Below are positions 36,367 to 45,700 of a stretch of 64,000 nucleotides of DNA, one piece after another. Position numbers and translations under genes: made by a program. Origin of the DNA: Candidatus Deferrimicrobiaceae bacterium (GTDB lineage: Bacteria; Desulfobacterota; Deferrimicrobia; Deferrimicrobiales; Deferrimicrobiaceae); contig DASXVV010000006.1 in NCBI GenBank assembly GCA_036504035.1, positions 504,793 to 568,792 of the forward strand. Reading direction: 5' to 3'. Position 1 is the stretch's first letter, and each line of letters opens with the position of its first letter. Below the pieces are notes generated by a model, which saw only the letters and a list, made by a program, of their open reading frames with translations, searched no databases and was not told the origin of the DNA.

Positions 36367-38613
36367 ATGCGCAAGGCGGCGTACGTCGTGGCGGCGATTC
36401 TTGCCGGGATCCTGATCTTCGTGGCCGTCCTGCCGCGGGTCGTGTCGCTGGAGGGCTATCGTCCTGCTCTCCTCGCTGTCCTCGAGGAAAAGACGGGTCG
36501 CAAGGCGTCCTTCTCGGCCGTCTCGCTTTCCCTGTTCCCCGGCATCGGCATCAAGGTCCGCAACCTGACGCTGTCGGGCGATCCGAACCACGAATCCGAA
36601 AAGCTGCTCTCGGCGCCCGAGGCCGAATTCCGGCTTGCCCTGCTTCCGCTCCTGTCCGGCCGCGCCGAGCTCGGCCGCCTGATCCTGTCGCACCCGGCCA
36701 TCCTCCTCCGGAAGTACGCGGACGGGTCCACCTCGCTTACGGAGATGGCGGGCCGGATGCTGCACCCCGTTCCCGCGGTCCGGGCGGTCGATCTCCGCGA
36801 GGCGCAACTGGGCTTCCGGATCCAGGACGGCGACGGGCGGGAGCGCGCGTATGACGTGACTTCAGTGACCGCACGGATCGGCGGTTTCGACGGCAACGGG
36901 TGCGATTTCGACGTCTCGGCGCGCATCGGCGGGCGGCTGCGCGGCCACGTCTCCCTGAAAGGGCGGCTCGCGCGGGAGCGCGGCGACTCGGGGCCGTTCC
37001 TGCTCAAGGCCGACGGCGACCTGTTTCGCCAGGATATCTCGGTCGAGGGGAGGGTCACGCCCTCCGACGCGGGCCCCGACATGGATCTGTCTCTGGCGAT
37101 GCGGCGGGTTCGGCTGGGCGACCTGCGCGAGATGTTCCGGGAGCCGCCTGCCCTCCTCGAGCGCGTCCGCCCCGAAGGGTTCGCCCGGCTCTCGGCCAAG
37201 CTGTCCGGCCCGCCCGAGGCGCTGGGCTTCGAAATCGACGTCGATCTCCGGGAGGCGGGCTGGACCGTGACGCCCGGCCTCCAGAAATTCATCGACATGC
37301 CGTGCATGCTGGTGCTTCAGGGCCATCGCTTCCCCGACCTGCTGATGATCTCGAACGCCGAGGTCCGCTTCCCGCCGCTCCTCCTGATCGGGAATCTATC
37401 GATGGTCCCCTCCACCGGGGCCTACGAATGGTTCGCCTCGTCCCGGATCGCCTCCCTGTCCGAATTCGCGTCGAGCCGGGGGGAGCTGCTGCAGCGCTGG
37501 TCGCTCGCCGGACGCGTCACCGCTTCCGGAAAGGGGAGGAAAAAGGACGCCGGGACGCCGGGAGGCTGGTCCGTCGGGGTCGACCTCGGGGAGGTCGGAT
37601 TCCAGCAACCGGATTCCGGCATCGAGTTCCGGGGGCTCGATGGCCACCTGGTGCTGTCGCCGGGCGCCCTCGAGTTCGAGCCGCTGGCCGGCCTGTGCAA
37701 CGGGCAGAGCTTTACATTGCGCGGGAGGCTCTCGCAGGGCGACACGGCGACCGGGCCGCTCGCGCTGAAGATGGCCTACCTCGATCTCGACAACTTGTTT
37801 CCTGAGGGCGGCCACGGCCGGAAGGGCGCGAAGCCGGAGGCTGGGGCCGAGACGCAGCAGGTGGCGTTCTCCGCCAATCTGTCGATCGACGCCGGGCGTG
37901 TCCGCGGGATCGATTTCCGCGACCTGGCCGGCCGGGTCCGGTTCGAGAAGGGGGCCCACGCCTTCGAGGCGCTGCGGGCGAAGGTCTACGGGGGCGAGCT
38001 CTCGGCAACGGGGGAGATCGAGACCGGGGGAAAGACGCCTGCCCTCCGGATGCGCGTGTCGCTCAAGGACGTGGAGGCCTCGGAGCTGCTGTCGCGGAAG
38101 ACGCGCCTCGGGAAGCTGGTCTCCGGGCCCGTGACGATGACGGCAAGGATCGAGGGCGGCATCCGGGACTTCGCCGACTTTTCCCGGACCGCGACGGGCG
38201 AGGGCTCCCTCTCCCTGTCGGACGGGAAGATCGAGGGGATTGCCCTGCCGGGCGACGCCGCGCGGCTGGCGGGCCTCCCGGCATCGAGGCCCACAGGGAA
38301 AAACGAGGGAACCGCATTCTCGAAGATGTCCGCGGATTTCCGGATCGGAGGCGGGAAGATCCGGACCGACCGGCTATGGATCGAATCCGGCCGGTTCGGT
38401 CTCGAAGGGACGGCGGCGCTCGGCTTCGATCGGACGATCGATTTCGTCGGGAGGCTCCAGCTTCCTGCGGGATCGGCCGGGGCCACTCACGGGGCGTCGG
38501 CGAGATATCTGACCGGGCCGTCGGGCCGGATCGAGATTCCGCTGGTCATCTCGGGTGGGCTGAGGTCTCCGGCGATGGCGATCGACTCGCGGGCGATGGC
38601 TGGCGATAAATAG
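36367..38613 (+). CDS. AsmA family protein
   Basis: The 748-residue product has an N-terminal membrane anchor (VVAAILAGILIFVAVLPRVV) and the AsmA-type start LEEKTGRKASFSAVSLSLFP then GIGIKVRNLTLSG. The rest is a long series of beta strands facing the periplasm, with the AsmA C-terminal pattern TARIEGGIRDFADFSRTATG then EGSLSLSDGKIEGI. AsmA-like proteins belong to the bridge-like (VPS13/TamB-like) superfamily linked to lipid transport and outer-membrane homeostasis. It lies 5 bases after gatB. The specific role is not known. Confidence 0.9.
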   Translation: MRKAAYVVAAILAGILIFVAVLPRVVSLEGYRPALLAVLEEKTGRKASFSAVSLSLFPGIGIKVRNLTLSGDPNHESEKLLSAPEAEFRLALLPLLSGRAELGRLILSHPAILLRKYADGSTSLTEMAGRMLHPVPAVRAVDLREAQLGFRIQDGDGRERAYDVTSVTARIGGFDGNGCDFDVSARIGGRLRGHVSLKGRLARERGDSGPFLLKADGDLFRQDISVEGRVTPSDAGPDMDLSLAMRRVRLGDLREMFREPPALLERVRPEGFARLSAKLSGPPEALGFEIDVDLREAGWTVTPGLQKFIDMPCMLVLQGHRFPDLLMISNAEVRFPPLLLIGNLSMVPSTGAYEWFASSRIASLSEFASSRGELLQRWSLAGRVTASGKGRKKDAGTPGGWSVGVDLGEVGFQQPDSGIEFRGLDGHLVLSPGALEFEPLAGLCNGQSFTLRGRLSQGDTATGPLALKMAYLDLDNLFPEGGHGRKGAKPEAGAETQQVAFSANLSIDAGRVRGIDFRDLAGRVRFEKGAHAFEALRAKVYGGELSATGEIETGGKTPALRMRVSLKDVEASELLSRKTRLGKLVSGPVTMTARIEGGIRDFADFSRTATGEGSLSLSDGKIEGIALPGDAARLAGLPASRPTGKNEGTAFSKMSADFRIGGGKIRTDRLWIESGRFGLEGTAALGFDRTIDFVGRLQLPAGSAGATHGASARYLTGPSGRIEIPLVISGGLRSPAMAIDSRAMAGDK

Positions 38614-38626
38614 GAGGATTCCCCGG

Positions 38627-39181
38627 ATGGAAAAGGTCGGAAGCGCCCTGCTCGTGATCGACATGCTCGAGGATTTCATCCGGAAAGGGGCGCCGCTCGA
38701 GGTGCCCGCGGCGCGGGCCATCGTTCCATCTGTCCGCCGGCGAATTGCGCAGGCGCGGAAAAAGGGCGAGCTGGTCGTCTACGTCTGCGATTCCCACAAA
38801 CCGAACGATCCGGAGTTTTCCCGGATGGGCTGGCCCCCGCACGCGGTCGAGGGCACGCCCGGCTCCGCGGTCGTCTCCGCGCTCGCGCCGGAGCCGGGCG
38901 ACATCCTCGTCGAGAAGCGCAGCTACTCCGGTTTCCACGGGACGGTGCTCGGGACGGCGCTTTCGCGGCACGGCATCACCCGCCTGGAGCTGTGCGGCTG
39001 CGTCACGAACATCTGCGTCCTCTACACCGCCGCCGACGCGGCCATGCGCGGATACGAAACGTCCGTCGACGCGCGGCGGGTGGCGGGGATCGATCCGGCA
39101 AGCCACGCTTTTGCGCTCGACCAGATGGAAAAAGTGTTGGGCGTCCACGTTGCCCGGGAAAAGGAGCAGAGCAATGGTTGA
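38627..39181 (+). CDS. pncA: Nicotinamidase-like isochorismatase-family hydrolase
   Basis: The 184-residue cysteine hydrolase has the expected triad Asp12 (LLVIDML), Lys97 (LVEKRSYSGF) and Cys130 (CGCVTNICVLYTA). Upstream of the nicotinate phosphoribosyltransferase gene, which it overlaps by 8 bases, it most likely converts nicotinamide to nicotinic acid for NAD salvage. Other isochorismatase-type substrates cannot be excluded from the sequence alone. Confidence 0.88.
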   Translation: MEKVGSALLVIDMLEDFIRKGAPLEVPAARAIVPSVRRRIAQARKKGELVVYVCDSHKPNDPEFSRMGWPPHAVEGTPGSAVVSALAPEPGDILVEKRSYSGFHGTVLGTALSRHGITRLELCGCVTNICVLYTAADAAMRGYETSVDARRVAGIDPASHAFALDQMEKVLGVHVAREKEQSNG

Positions 39182-40373
39182 CGAGACGGTGCGCGACATC
39201 ATCCCCTCGTGGGAGGAGATCTGCCGGGGCGACACGACCGACGTCTACTTCCCCCGCACGATGGACATCCTGCGCAAGCTGGGGCGCGACCGCCTCCCGC
39301 TCGTCATGGAGGGGTACGTCAAGCGTTTCCCGGCCGGATACGGATACGCGGTGCTCGCCGGGATGGACGAGATGCTGGCGCTTCTGGCCGGGCGCGGGGT
39401 GACCGTGCGCGCGATGCCGGAAGGGACGATCTTCTTCCCGGGCGAGCCGGTGTTCTCGGTCGAGGGGCCCTATGGCGAGTTTTGCGAGATGGAGACGGCG
39501 ATGCTGGGCCTTTTGTGCCAGGCGTCCGGGATCGCCACGAAGGCCGCCCGGCTGAAGACGGCGGGGGGCGATCGGCCGCTGATGTCCTTCGGCGCGCGCC
39601 GGATGCATCCGGCGCTGTCGACCCTCATCGACCGGAACGCGTTTATCGGCGGCGCCGACAGCGTGTCGGCGGTCCGGAGCGCAAGGTACCTCGGCGAGCC
39701 TCCGTCGGGAACCATGCCGCACGCCCTGGTCCTGGCCGTGGGCGATACGGTCGAGGCGATGCGCGCCTTCGACGAGACGGTCGAAGCCGGCGTGCCGCGC
39801 GTCTGCCTCGTCGACACGCTGCAGGACGAGAAGTTCGAGGCGCTCCGGGTGGCCGAAGCGCTTGGGAGCCGGTTGGCGGCCGTCCGGCTCGACACGCCGG
39901 CCTCCCGCCGGGGCGATTTCCGCTGGATCCTCCAGGAATTGCGATGGGAACTCGACCTTCGCGGGTTCTCCCACGTCCGGCTCTACGTGTCCGGGGGACT
40001 CGACGAGCCCGACCTGGAGGCCCTTCGCGACGTCGTCGACGGGTTCGGCGTCGGGACGTGCCTCAGCAACGCGCCGACGATCGACTTCGCCCTCGACATC
40101 GTCGAGATCGAGGGCGCTCCCTTCGCCAAGCGCGGTAAATGTTCCGGCGTGAAGGAAACGCTGCACTGCCCCGCCTGCGGCGCCCGCCGGGTCGTCCCGG
40201 CCGGGGTTGCGACCGCTGCCTGCCCCTGCGGCGCCGGACCGATGACGCCGCTGCTCTCGGTCGCGCTCCGCGACGGGGTGCTCCAGGCGCCCCCTCGCCC
40301 GTTCCGGGAGATCCGTGCGGCGGTCCTGGCGCAGGTCGATAAAATACAATCCGGTTCCGAAAGGAAAGCATAA
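39174..40373 (+). CDS. pncB: Nicotinate phosphoribosyltransferase
   Basis: Converts nicotinate and PRPP to nicotinate mononucleotide; 399 residues. Family segments are the early ADVYF-like TTDVYFPRTMDIL, SFGARRMHPAL, the phosphoribosyl region LRLYVSGGLDEPDLEALRD-like stretch, and GVGTCLSNAPTIDFALDIVE. The C-terminus holds a zinc-ribbon-like Cys cluster (LHCPACGARR and TAACPCGAGP). AAGGAG lies eight bases before ATG 39174, inside the end of the nicotinamidase gene. Together the two genes form an NAD salvage pair. Confidence 0.92.
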   Translation: MVDETVRDIIPSWEEICRGDTTDVYFPRTMDILRKLGRDRLPLVMEGYVKRFPAGYGYAVLAGMDEMLALLAGRGVTVRAMPEGTIFFPGEPVFSVEGPYGEFCEMETAMLGLLCQASGIATKAARLKTAGGDRPLMSFGARRMHPALSTLIDRNAFIGGADSVSAVRSARYLGEPPSGTMPHALVLAVGDTVEAMRAFDETVEAGVPRVCLVDTLQDEKFEALRVAEALGSRLAAVRLDTPASRRGDFRWILQELRWELDLRGFSHVRLYVSGGLDEPDLEALRDVVDGFGVGTCLSNAPTIDFALDIVEIEGAPFAKRGKCSGVKETLHCPACGARRVVPAGVATAACPCGAGPMTPLLSVALRDGVLQAPPRPFREIRAAVLAQVDKIQSGSERKA

Positions 40374-41408
40374 GTGGCATTCAAGACGATCGAGTGGACA
40401 GGCGATGCGCTGTTGCTGCTCGACCAGCGGATCCTGCCGATCAAGGAGTTCATGCGCAGCTGCAACGACGCGGCGTCGGTCGCGGAGGCGATCCGGACGA
40501 TGGTCGTCCGGGGGGCGCCCGCCATCGGAGTGACGGCGGCGTTCGGCCTCGTCCTCTCGGTGCAAACCGCCGTTCGGCGAAAGCGTCCCTGGCGCCCGCT
40601 GTTCCAGAAAGCGGCTACGGATCTCGCCGCCACGCGCCCGACGGCGGTCAACCTCTTCTGGGCCATCGCGCGGATGTCCCGGTTGGCCGACACGCTGCAA
40701 GACGACGATGCGCCCGCCGCCGCCGCACGGCTTGAGCGGGAGGCGCTTGCCATTTATGCGGACGATGTCGCGGTCAACAAGGCGATGGGGGCGCACGGCG
40801 CGAAGCTGCTGAAAAGCGGCGAATCCGTGCTGACCCACTGCAACGCGGGCGCGCTCGCCACGGCGGAATACGGCACCGCGCTGGGCATCATCCGGGCGGC
40901 CATCGCGTCGGGCAAGAAGATCCACGTCTTCGTCGACGAGACGCGGCCCTGGCTCCAGGGCGCGCGCCTCACGGCCTGGGAGCTGATGAAGGACAACATC
41001 CCCTGCACGCTGATCACCGACAACATGGCAGCGTCGCTCTTCGCCAAGGGGAAAATCCAGGCGTCGATCGTCGGGGCCGACCGCGTGGCGGCCAACGGGG
41101 ACGTGGCCAACAAGATCGGGACCTACGGCGTGGCGGTGCTGGCGCGCGCACACAAGGTTCCGTTCTACGTCGCGGCACCGATCTCGACGATCGACCCCAA
41201 GATCAAGAACGGGACGCAGATCCCCATCGAGGAGCGCGAGGACAACGAGGTGACGCACCTGATGGGCACGCGGATCGCCCCGGGGGGCGTCCGGGTCTAC
41301 AACCCGGCGTTCGACGTCACGCCGGCCCGGCTGGTCAGCGCCATCGTAACTGAGAAAGGCGTGCTGAAAAGCCCCTACGGGATGGCGATCCGGGGCGTCA
41401 TCCGGTGA
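40374..41408 (+). CDS. mtnA: S-methyl-5-thioribose-1-phosphate isomerase
   Basis: Methionine-salvage enzyme that isomerises methylthioribose-1-phosphate to the ribulose form; 344 residues. It starts MAFKTIEWTGDALLLLDQRI and contains TMVVRGAPAIGVTAAFGLVL. The catalytic Cys is in LTHCNAGALAT and the catalytic Asp in VGADRVAANGDVANKIGTY. The GTG start directly follows the pncB stop. No mtnB-E genes are nearby, so it may also serve a shunt such as the DHAP pathway; that is speculation. Confidence 0.94.
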   Translation: MAFKTIEWTGDALLLLDQRILPIKEFMRSCNDAASVAEAIRTMVVRGAPAIGVTAAFGLVLSVQTAVRRKRPWRPLFQKAATDLAATRPTAVNLFWAIARMSRLADTLQDDDAPAAAARLEREALAIYADDVAVNKAMGAHGAKLLKSGESVLTHCNAGALATAEYGTALGIIRAAIASGKKIHVFVDETRPWLQGARLTAWELMKDNIPCTLITDNMAASLFAKGKIQASIVGADRVAANGDVANKIGTYGVAVLARAHKVPFYVAAPISTIDPKIKNGTQIPIEEREDNEVTHLMGTRIAPGGVRVYNPAFDVTPARLVSAIVTEKGVLKSPYGMAIRGVIR

Positions 41409-44400
41409 CCGAGGCCGTCCCGACCCCCGAGGCCCGGCTGCGCGCGGCCGGGGTCCGGGACGTGGCGCGTGCCCTGCCGCTGGTTGCGGAGCTCTTTCCC
41501 GTCTTCCGGCGCGACGATCCCGTCTGGGGCGCGATCTGGGCCGCCGCTGCCGCGTCCCCCGACCCGAACCTGTTTTTCCTGAACCTGTCGCACCTGAACG
41601 ACGCCCTGGCGCCGGACGTCCTCCGGGCCGCGTTCGCGGACTCCCGCAACGTCCCGGTCGTCGGCGCGCTCCTGGGCGGGTCCGAATTCCTCACGCGGCA
41701 AGTCGCCCGTCGTCCCCGGCTGTTCGCCTTCCTGTTCTCCTCCGGGGGCGTCCACATGCGGATGTCGCACGAGGCGCTGATGCAGGAGGCGCAGGATGCC
41801 GTCCTCGCCTGCGAGACCGAAGAGCAGGCCAAGCAGGCGCTGCGCGAGATCAAATGGCGCGAGATCTCCCGGATCGCGGCGCGCGACCTGTCGGGGCTCT
41901 CCGACCTGACCGAGGTGATGGCCGACCTGTCGGCGCTGGCGTCCGCGGCGCTCGATGCGGCGGTCGCCTTCGGGCGCCGGCAGCTCGACGCCCGGTACGG
42001 GGCGCCGTGGCTGGAGACCGCCGGGGGTCGACGGCCTGCCCGCTTCGTGGTGCTCGGCATGGGCAAGCTCGGGGGGTTCGAGCTCAACTTCAGTTCCGAC
42101 ATCGATCTCATCTACTTCTACGAGACGGACCGGGGGGCGACCGGCGGGGAGGGTGGGGGCCAGCCGGTCTCGTTCCACGAATATTTCGTCCGTCTCTCCG
42201 AGTCGGTCACGCGCATCGTCTCCGAAGTCACCGAGGACGGCTTCGTCTTCCGGATCGACCTGCGCCTGCGCCCGGAAGGAAGCAAGGGCGACCTCGCCTG
42301 CTCCCTTCGCTCGGCCGAGATCTACTACGAGACCTCGGGCATGACCTGGGAACGCGGCGCTCTCGTCAAGGCACGCCCCGTGGCCGGCGACCGGGCGCTG
42401 GGCGACGAATTCCTGAAGATCGTCTCTCCGTTCGTCTTCCGGAAATATCTCGACTTTACCGCGATCGAAGAGATCAAGGAGATGAAGGACAAGATCAACC
42501 TCGAGAACGCCCGGAAGCGGATCGGAGGGAAGGATCTCAAGCTGGGCATCGGCGGCATCCGCGAGATCGAGTTCTTCGTCACCGCCCACCAGCTCGTCTA
42601 CGGGGGGAAGCTGCCCGAGCTCCGCCTGCGCGGCACGATGGAGACGCTGCGCGTGCTGCGATCGCTCGGGACCGTCTCGCCCGAGGAGTGCGCCACCCTC
42701 GAAACGGCCTACGATTTCCTGCGGCGTCTCGAGCACCGAATCCAGGTATTCGGCGAGCGGCAGACGCACGTGCTGCCCGACCGCGACGAAGACCTGTTCC
42801 GGCTGGCGCGGGCCATGGGGCTGCAAGACGGCGATACGTTGCTCTCGGTGTTGTCGAAGCACGGCGATAACGTGCAGGCGATCTACGGCCGATTGTTCGG
42901 GGGTGACCGGCGCGAGGCGGATGAAGGGTTGCCCGCGGAGCTGGCGCTTCTCCTCGACGCCGAGGGGAAGGAGGCCGAGCTCGCGTCTTGTCTTTCCGCA
43001 CTGGGCTTCGCCGACGGCGAGGCGGCGGTCAGGCACCTGGCGGCGCTTCGCGAGCGGCCGACGCGGGGACGCCTGTCCGCGCGGGCGCGGCGCTACCTCG
43101 ACAAGATCATCCCGGTGGTGCTGGCCCGCGTCCTCGAGACGCCCGATCCCGATTCGGCGCTCGCCCATTTCGAGCGCTTCCTGACGGCTGTCGGCGGCCG
43201 CACCATGTACTACGCGCTGCTGTTCGAGAACCGGAAGGTGATCGAGACGCTCGCGCGCCTGTTCGGGAGCAGCCCGTTCCTGTCGGGCTACCTGCTGCAG
43301 CACCCGGAGTTGCTCGACCTGCTGTTGCGCCACGACATCGGCATCTTCGTCAAATCGAAGTCCGAGCTGCGCCGGGAGCTGGGGGAGCTGCTGTCGGCGT
43401 GCACGGATCTCGAACAGGAAATGGACGAGCTGCGTCGCTACAAGCACGTCGAGACGCTTCGGATCGGCATCCACGAGCTGGCTGGGGAGCTGTCGCTCGA
43501 GGAGGCGACGTTCCAGCACTCGGCGCTGGCCGAGGTGCTGCTGGGCATGGCGCTGAACCTGGCGGAACGGGAAGTGCGGCGCCGGTTCGGCCGGGCGATG
43601 CTGGCGCCGGGAGAGGACGGGTCGCCACTCGGCGAGGCCGCCTTCTGCGTGGTCGGCATGGGGAAGCTCGGAGCCGAGGAACTGTCCTACCACAGCGATC
43701 TCGACATCATCTTTCTCTACGAGGGGGCGGGGGAGACGGAGCCGGTGCCCGGAGAGGGCGATGCCGGGTTCCGCAAACTGGGCAACCACGAATATTTCGC
43801 GAAGATCGCCCAGCGGCTGATCTTCATCCTGACGATGACGACGCGTGAAGGCGCGGTCTACAAGCTCGACACGCGGCTGCGCCCGTCCGGCAACTCCGGT
43901 CCGCTGGTCAGCTCGATGGCCGCGTTTCGGGCGTACCACGAGACAAGTGCGCAGCTCTGGGAGCGGCAGGCGATGCTCAAGTCGCGCTTCGTCGCGGGCG
44001 ACCGGGAGTTCGGGAAACGGGTCGAGGCGCAGATCCGCGGATACGTGTATGAGCGCCCTCTGCCTCCCGGCGCCGCCTCCGAGATCCACCGCCTCCGGAA
44101 GCGGATGGAGGTCGAGCTTGGGCGCGAGAACGACGGCCGGCTCAACCTGAAGGTGGGCCGGGGCGGCGTCGTCGACGTCGAGTTCGCCACGCAGTACCTG
44201 CAACTCGTGCACGGGCCGGGAACCCCCTCGGTCCGCACCCGGTCGACGCTGAAGGCGCTCTATGAGCTGTGGCGCGCCGGGGCGATCGACGATGAGAAGT
44301 ACCGGGCGCTCGAGGAGGGGTATCGGTTCCTCCGGGGGCTCGAGGTGCGGTTGCGCCTGACCCATGACGCCTCCATCGAGCAGTTCGATCCTTCGGGCAT

Positions 44401-44485
44401 CGAGCCCGGGACGATGGCGCGGTATCGGGAAGAGACGGAGCGGGTCCGGAGGGTGTTTCTCGAGGTGTTGGGAATCGGGGAGTGA
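41405..44485 (+). CDS. glnE: Glutamine synthetase adenylyltransferase / deadenylylase
   Basis: The 1026-residue bifunctional regulator of glutamine synthetase has two nucleotidyltransferase domains, each with its own core motif: GMGKLGGFELNFSSDIDLIY near residue 216 and GMGKLGAEELSYHSDLDIIF near residue 750. The length is slightly above the E. coli value (946). The start is GTG 41405, overlapping mtnA by 4 bases. Partners (GlnA, PII) are not in the window. It ends the gatC-glnE chain. Confidence 0.96.
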   Translation: MTEAVPTPEARLRAAGVRDVARALPLVAELFPVFRRDDPVWGAIWAAAAASPDPNLFFLNLSHLNDALAPDVLRAAFADSRNVPVVGALLGGSEFLTRQVARRPRLFAFLFSSGGVHMRMSHEALMQEAQDAVLACETEEQAKQALREIKWREISRIAARDLSGLSDLTEVMADLSALASAALDAAVAFGRRQLDARYGAPWLETAGGRRPARFVVLGMGKLGGFELNFSSDIDLIYFYETDRGATGGEGGGQPVSFHEYFVRLSESVTRIVSEVTEDGFVFRIDLRLRPEGSKGDLACSLRSAEIYYETSGMTWERGALVKARPVAGDRALGDEFLKIVSPFVFRKYLDFTAIEEIKEMKDKINLENARKRIGGKDLKLGIGGIREIEFFVTAHQLVYGGKLPELRLRGTMETLRVLRSLGTVSPEECATLETAYDFLRRLEHRIQVFGERQTHVLPDRDEDLFRLARAMGLQDGDTLLSVLSKHGDNVQAIYGRLFGGDRREADEGLPAELALLLDAEGKEAELASCLSALGFADGEAAVRHLAALRERPTRGRLSARARRYLDKIIPVVLARVLETPDPDSALAHFERFLTAVGGRTMYYALLFENRKVIETLARLFGSSPFLSGYLLQHPELLDLLLRHDIGIFVKSKSELRRELGELLSACTDLEQEMDELRRYKHVETLRIGIHELAGELSLEEATFQHSALAEVLLGMALNLAEREVRRRFGRAMLAPGEDGSPLGEAAFCVVGMGKLGAEELSYHSDLDIIFLYEGAGETEPVPGEGDAGFRKLGNHEYFAKIAQRLIFILTMTTREGAVYKLDTRLRPSGNSGPLVSSMAAFRAYHETSAQLWERQAMLKSRFVAGDREFGKRVEAQIRGYVYERPLPPGAASEIHRLRKRMEVELGRENDGRLNLKVGRGGVVDVEFATQYLQLVHGPGTPSVRTRSTLKALYELWRAGAIDDEKYRALEEGYRFLRGLEVRLRLTHDASIEQFDPSGIEPGTMARYREETERVRRVFLEVLGIGE

Positions 44486-44518
44486 AGCCGGGCGAGGAGC
44501 CGAATTGCGAAAAGGCGA

Positions 44519-44725
44519 TCAGCCGATCTCGTCGTCGGGGAAATCGAAGATGGGCAGCCGCTTGATCCAGTCGGTCGCGAGGGTGTTCATGGCGCTGTTC
44601 GGTTTCTGGTTGGGATCGACCGAGAGGAGCGCGTTCCGGATCTCGCTGAGCAGGTGGGTGTTGAATCCTCCCACATCTTCCCAGTCGACGTCCTGGTCTT
44701 GCTTGTCTTCGTAGAAATAGGCCAC
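44519..44725 (-). CDS. Small conserved-looking hypothetical protein
   Basis: The 68-residue product is acidic: it starts MAYFYEDKQDQDVDWEDVGG and contains NTLATDWIKRLPIFDFPDDE. No membrane segment or known domain is recognised. The GTG start at 44725 has GGGAG about nine bases upstream, strong support for a real gene. It converges on glnE and diverges from the methyltransferase gene. Confidence 0.75.
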   Translation of the reverse strand: MAYFYEDKQDQDVDWEDVGGFNTHLLSEIRNALLSVDPNQKPNSAMNTLATDWIKRLPIFDFPDDEIG

Positions 44726-44886
44726 TTTAACGTTCTCCCTGCTTACTTAGAACGGCAGATAATGCCGAAAGGTTCAGGATTATTTTCGACGGAAACTTGG
44801 GGGATAGACTGTACCTGCCCGCGGTGGGGGGTGTCAACCGGCAATCGCACCCCGGGCGATCCATTTTGCGAAGGAGGCCGTTTCCG

Positions 44887-45657
44887 ATGCCTTGGGACCC
44901 GGAACAGTACCACCGATTCACGCAGGCGCGCTTTGCGCCGTTCTCCGACCTGGTTGCGCTGATTCGCGTTCGGCCTGACATGACGGTCGTCGACCTCGGA
45001 TGCGGTACTGGAGAGCTGACCGTCGATCTGGCGAACCGCCTGCCCCGGAGCACGATCCTGGGCGTCGACGAATCTCCGCAGATGCTCGAGAAGGCGCGTT
45101 CCCTGGGGGCCAAGGGTGTTTCGTTCGAACAGGGGGATCTGCAGGGTGTGACGGGCGAGTACGACCTCGTCTTCTCCCACGCGGTGCTTCACTGGATCGA
45201 CGACCACCCGTCGCTCTTCCCCCGGCTCTGGTCGCTTGTCGCGCCCGGCGGGCAGATCGCCTTCCAGATCCCGTCGAACCATCGCCATCCGTCGCACACC
45301 TGCGTGCTCGCCGTCGCCGACGAAGAGCCGTTCCGGTCGGCGCTCGGGGGCTGGAAGCGGCTCTCGCCCGTGCTCGAGATCGACGCCTACGCGACGCTGC
45401 TCGACGGGCTCGGGGCGGAGGCCATCGTGGCGATGGAGAAGGTCTACCCGGTACGTCTGCCGTGTGCGGCCGACATCTCCGAATGGACGAAGGGATCGAC
45501 GCTCGTTCCCTGGTTCGATCGGCTCCCCGAGACGCTGCACGCGCCCTTCGTCGCGCGCTACCGCGAGCTGCTCTCGGCCGCCCTGCCGCCGGGCCCCCAC
45601 TTCTTCACCTTTCGTCGCATCCTGCTCGCGGCGGCGAAGCCCGAGGACGCGGCGTGA
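44887..45657 (+). CDS. Class I SAM methyltransferase, trans-aconitate methyltransferase-like
   Basis: The 256-residue product begins MPWDPEQYHRFTQARFAPFS, the usual start of the Tam group. SAM motif I is VVDLGCGTGELTVDLANRLP, followed by ILGVDESPQMLEKA, and the post-I strand YDLVFSHAVLHWIDDHPSLF. The length matches E. coli Tam (252). AAGGAGG lies nine bases before ATG 44887. The substrate is inferred from overall resemblance only. Confidence 0.88.
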   Translation: MPWDPEQYHRFTQARFAPFSDLVALIRVRPDMTVVDLGCGTGELTVDLANRLPRSTILGVDESPQMLEKARSLGAKGVSFEQGDLQGVTGEYDLVFSHAVLHWIDDHPSLFPRLWSLVAPGGQIAFQIPSNHRHPSHTCVLAVADEEPFRSALGGWKRLSPVLEIDAYATLLDGLGAEAIVAMEKVYPVRLPCAADISEWTKGSTLVPWFDRLPETLHAPFVARYRELLSAALPPGPHFFTFRRILLAAAKPEDAA

Positions 45658-45700
45658 AGGGGGGACGTCGGGTTCGGGGTTTGAGGGAGGACGGTCCCGC

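Noticed and set aside
39003-41258. 751-codon minus-strand frame across pncB and mtnA
   Set aside because: It covers two well-supported plus-strand genes and shows no recognisable domain.
41375-44365. 996-codon minus-strand frame across glnE
   Set aside because: Antisense shadow of glnE with Arg/Glu/Asp-rich low-complexity peptide; no start signal or domain.
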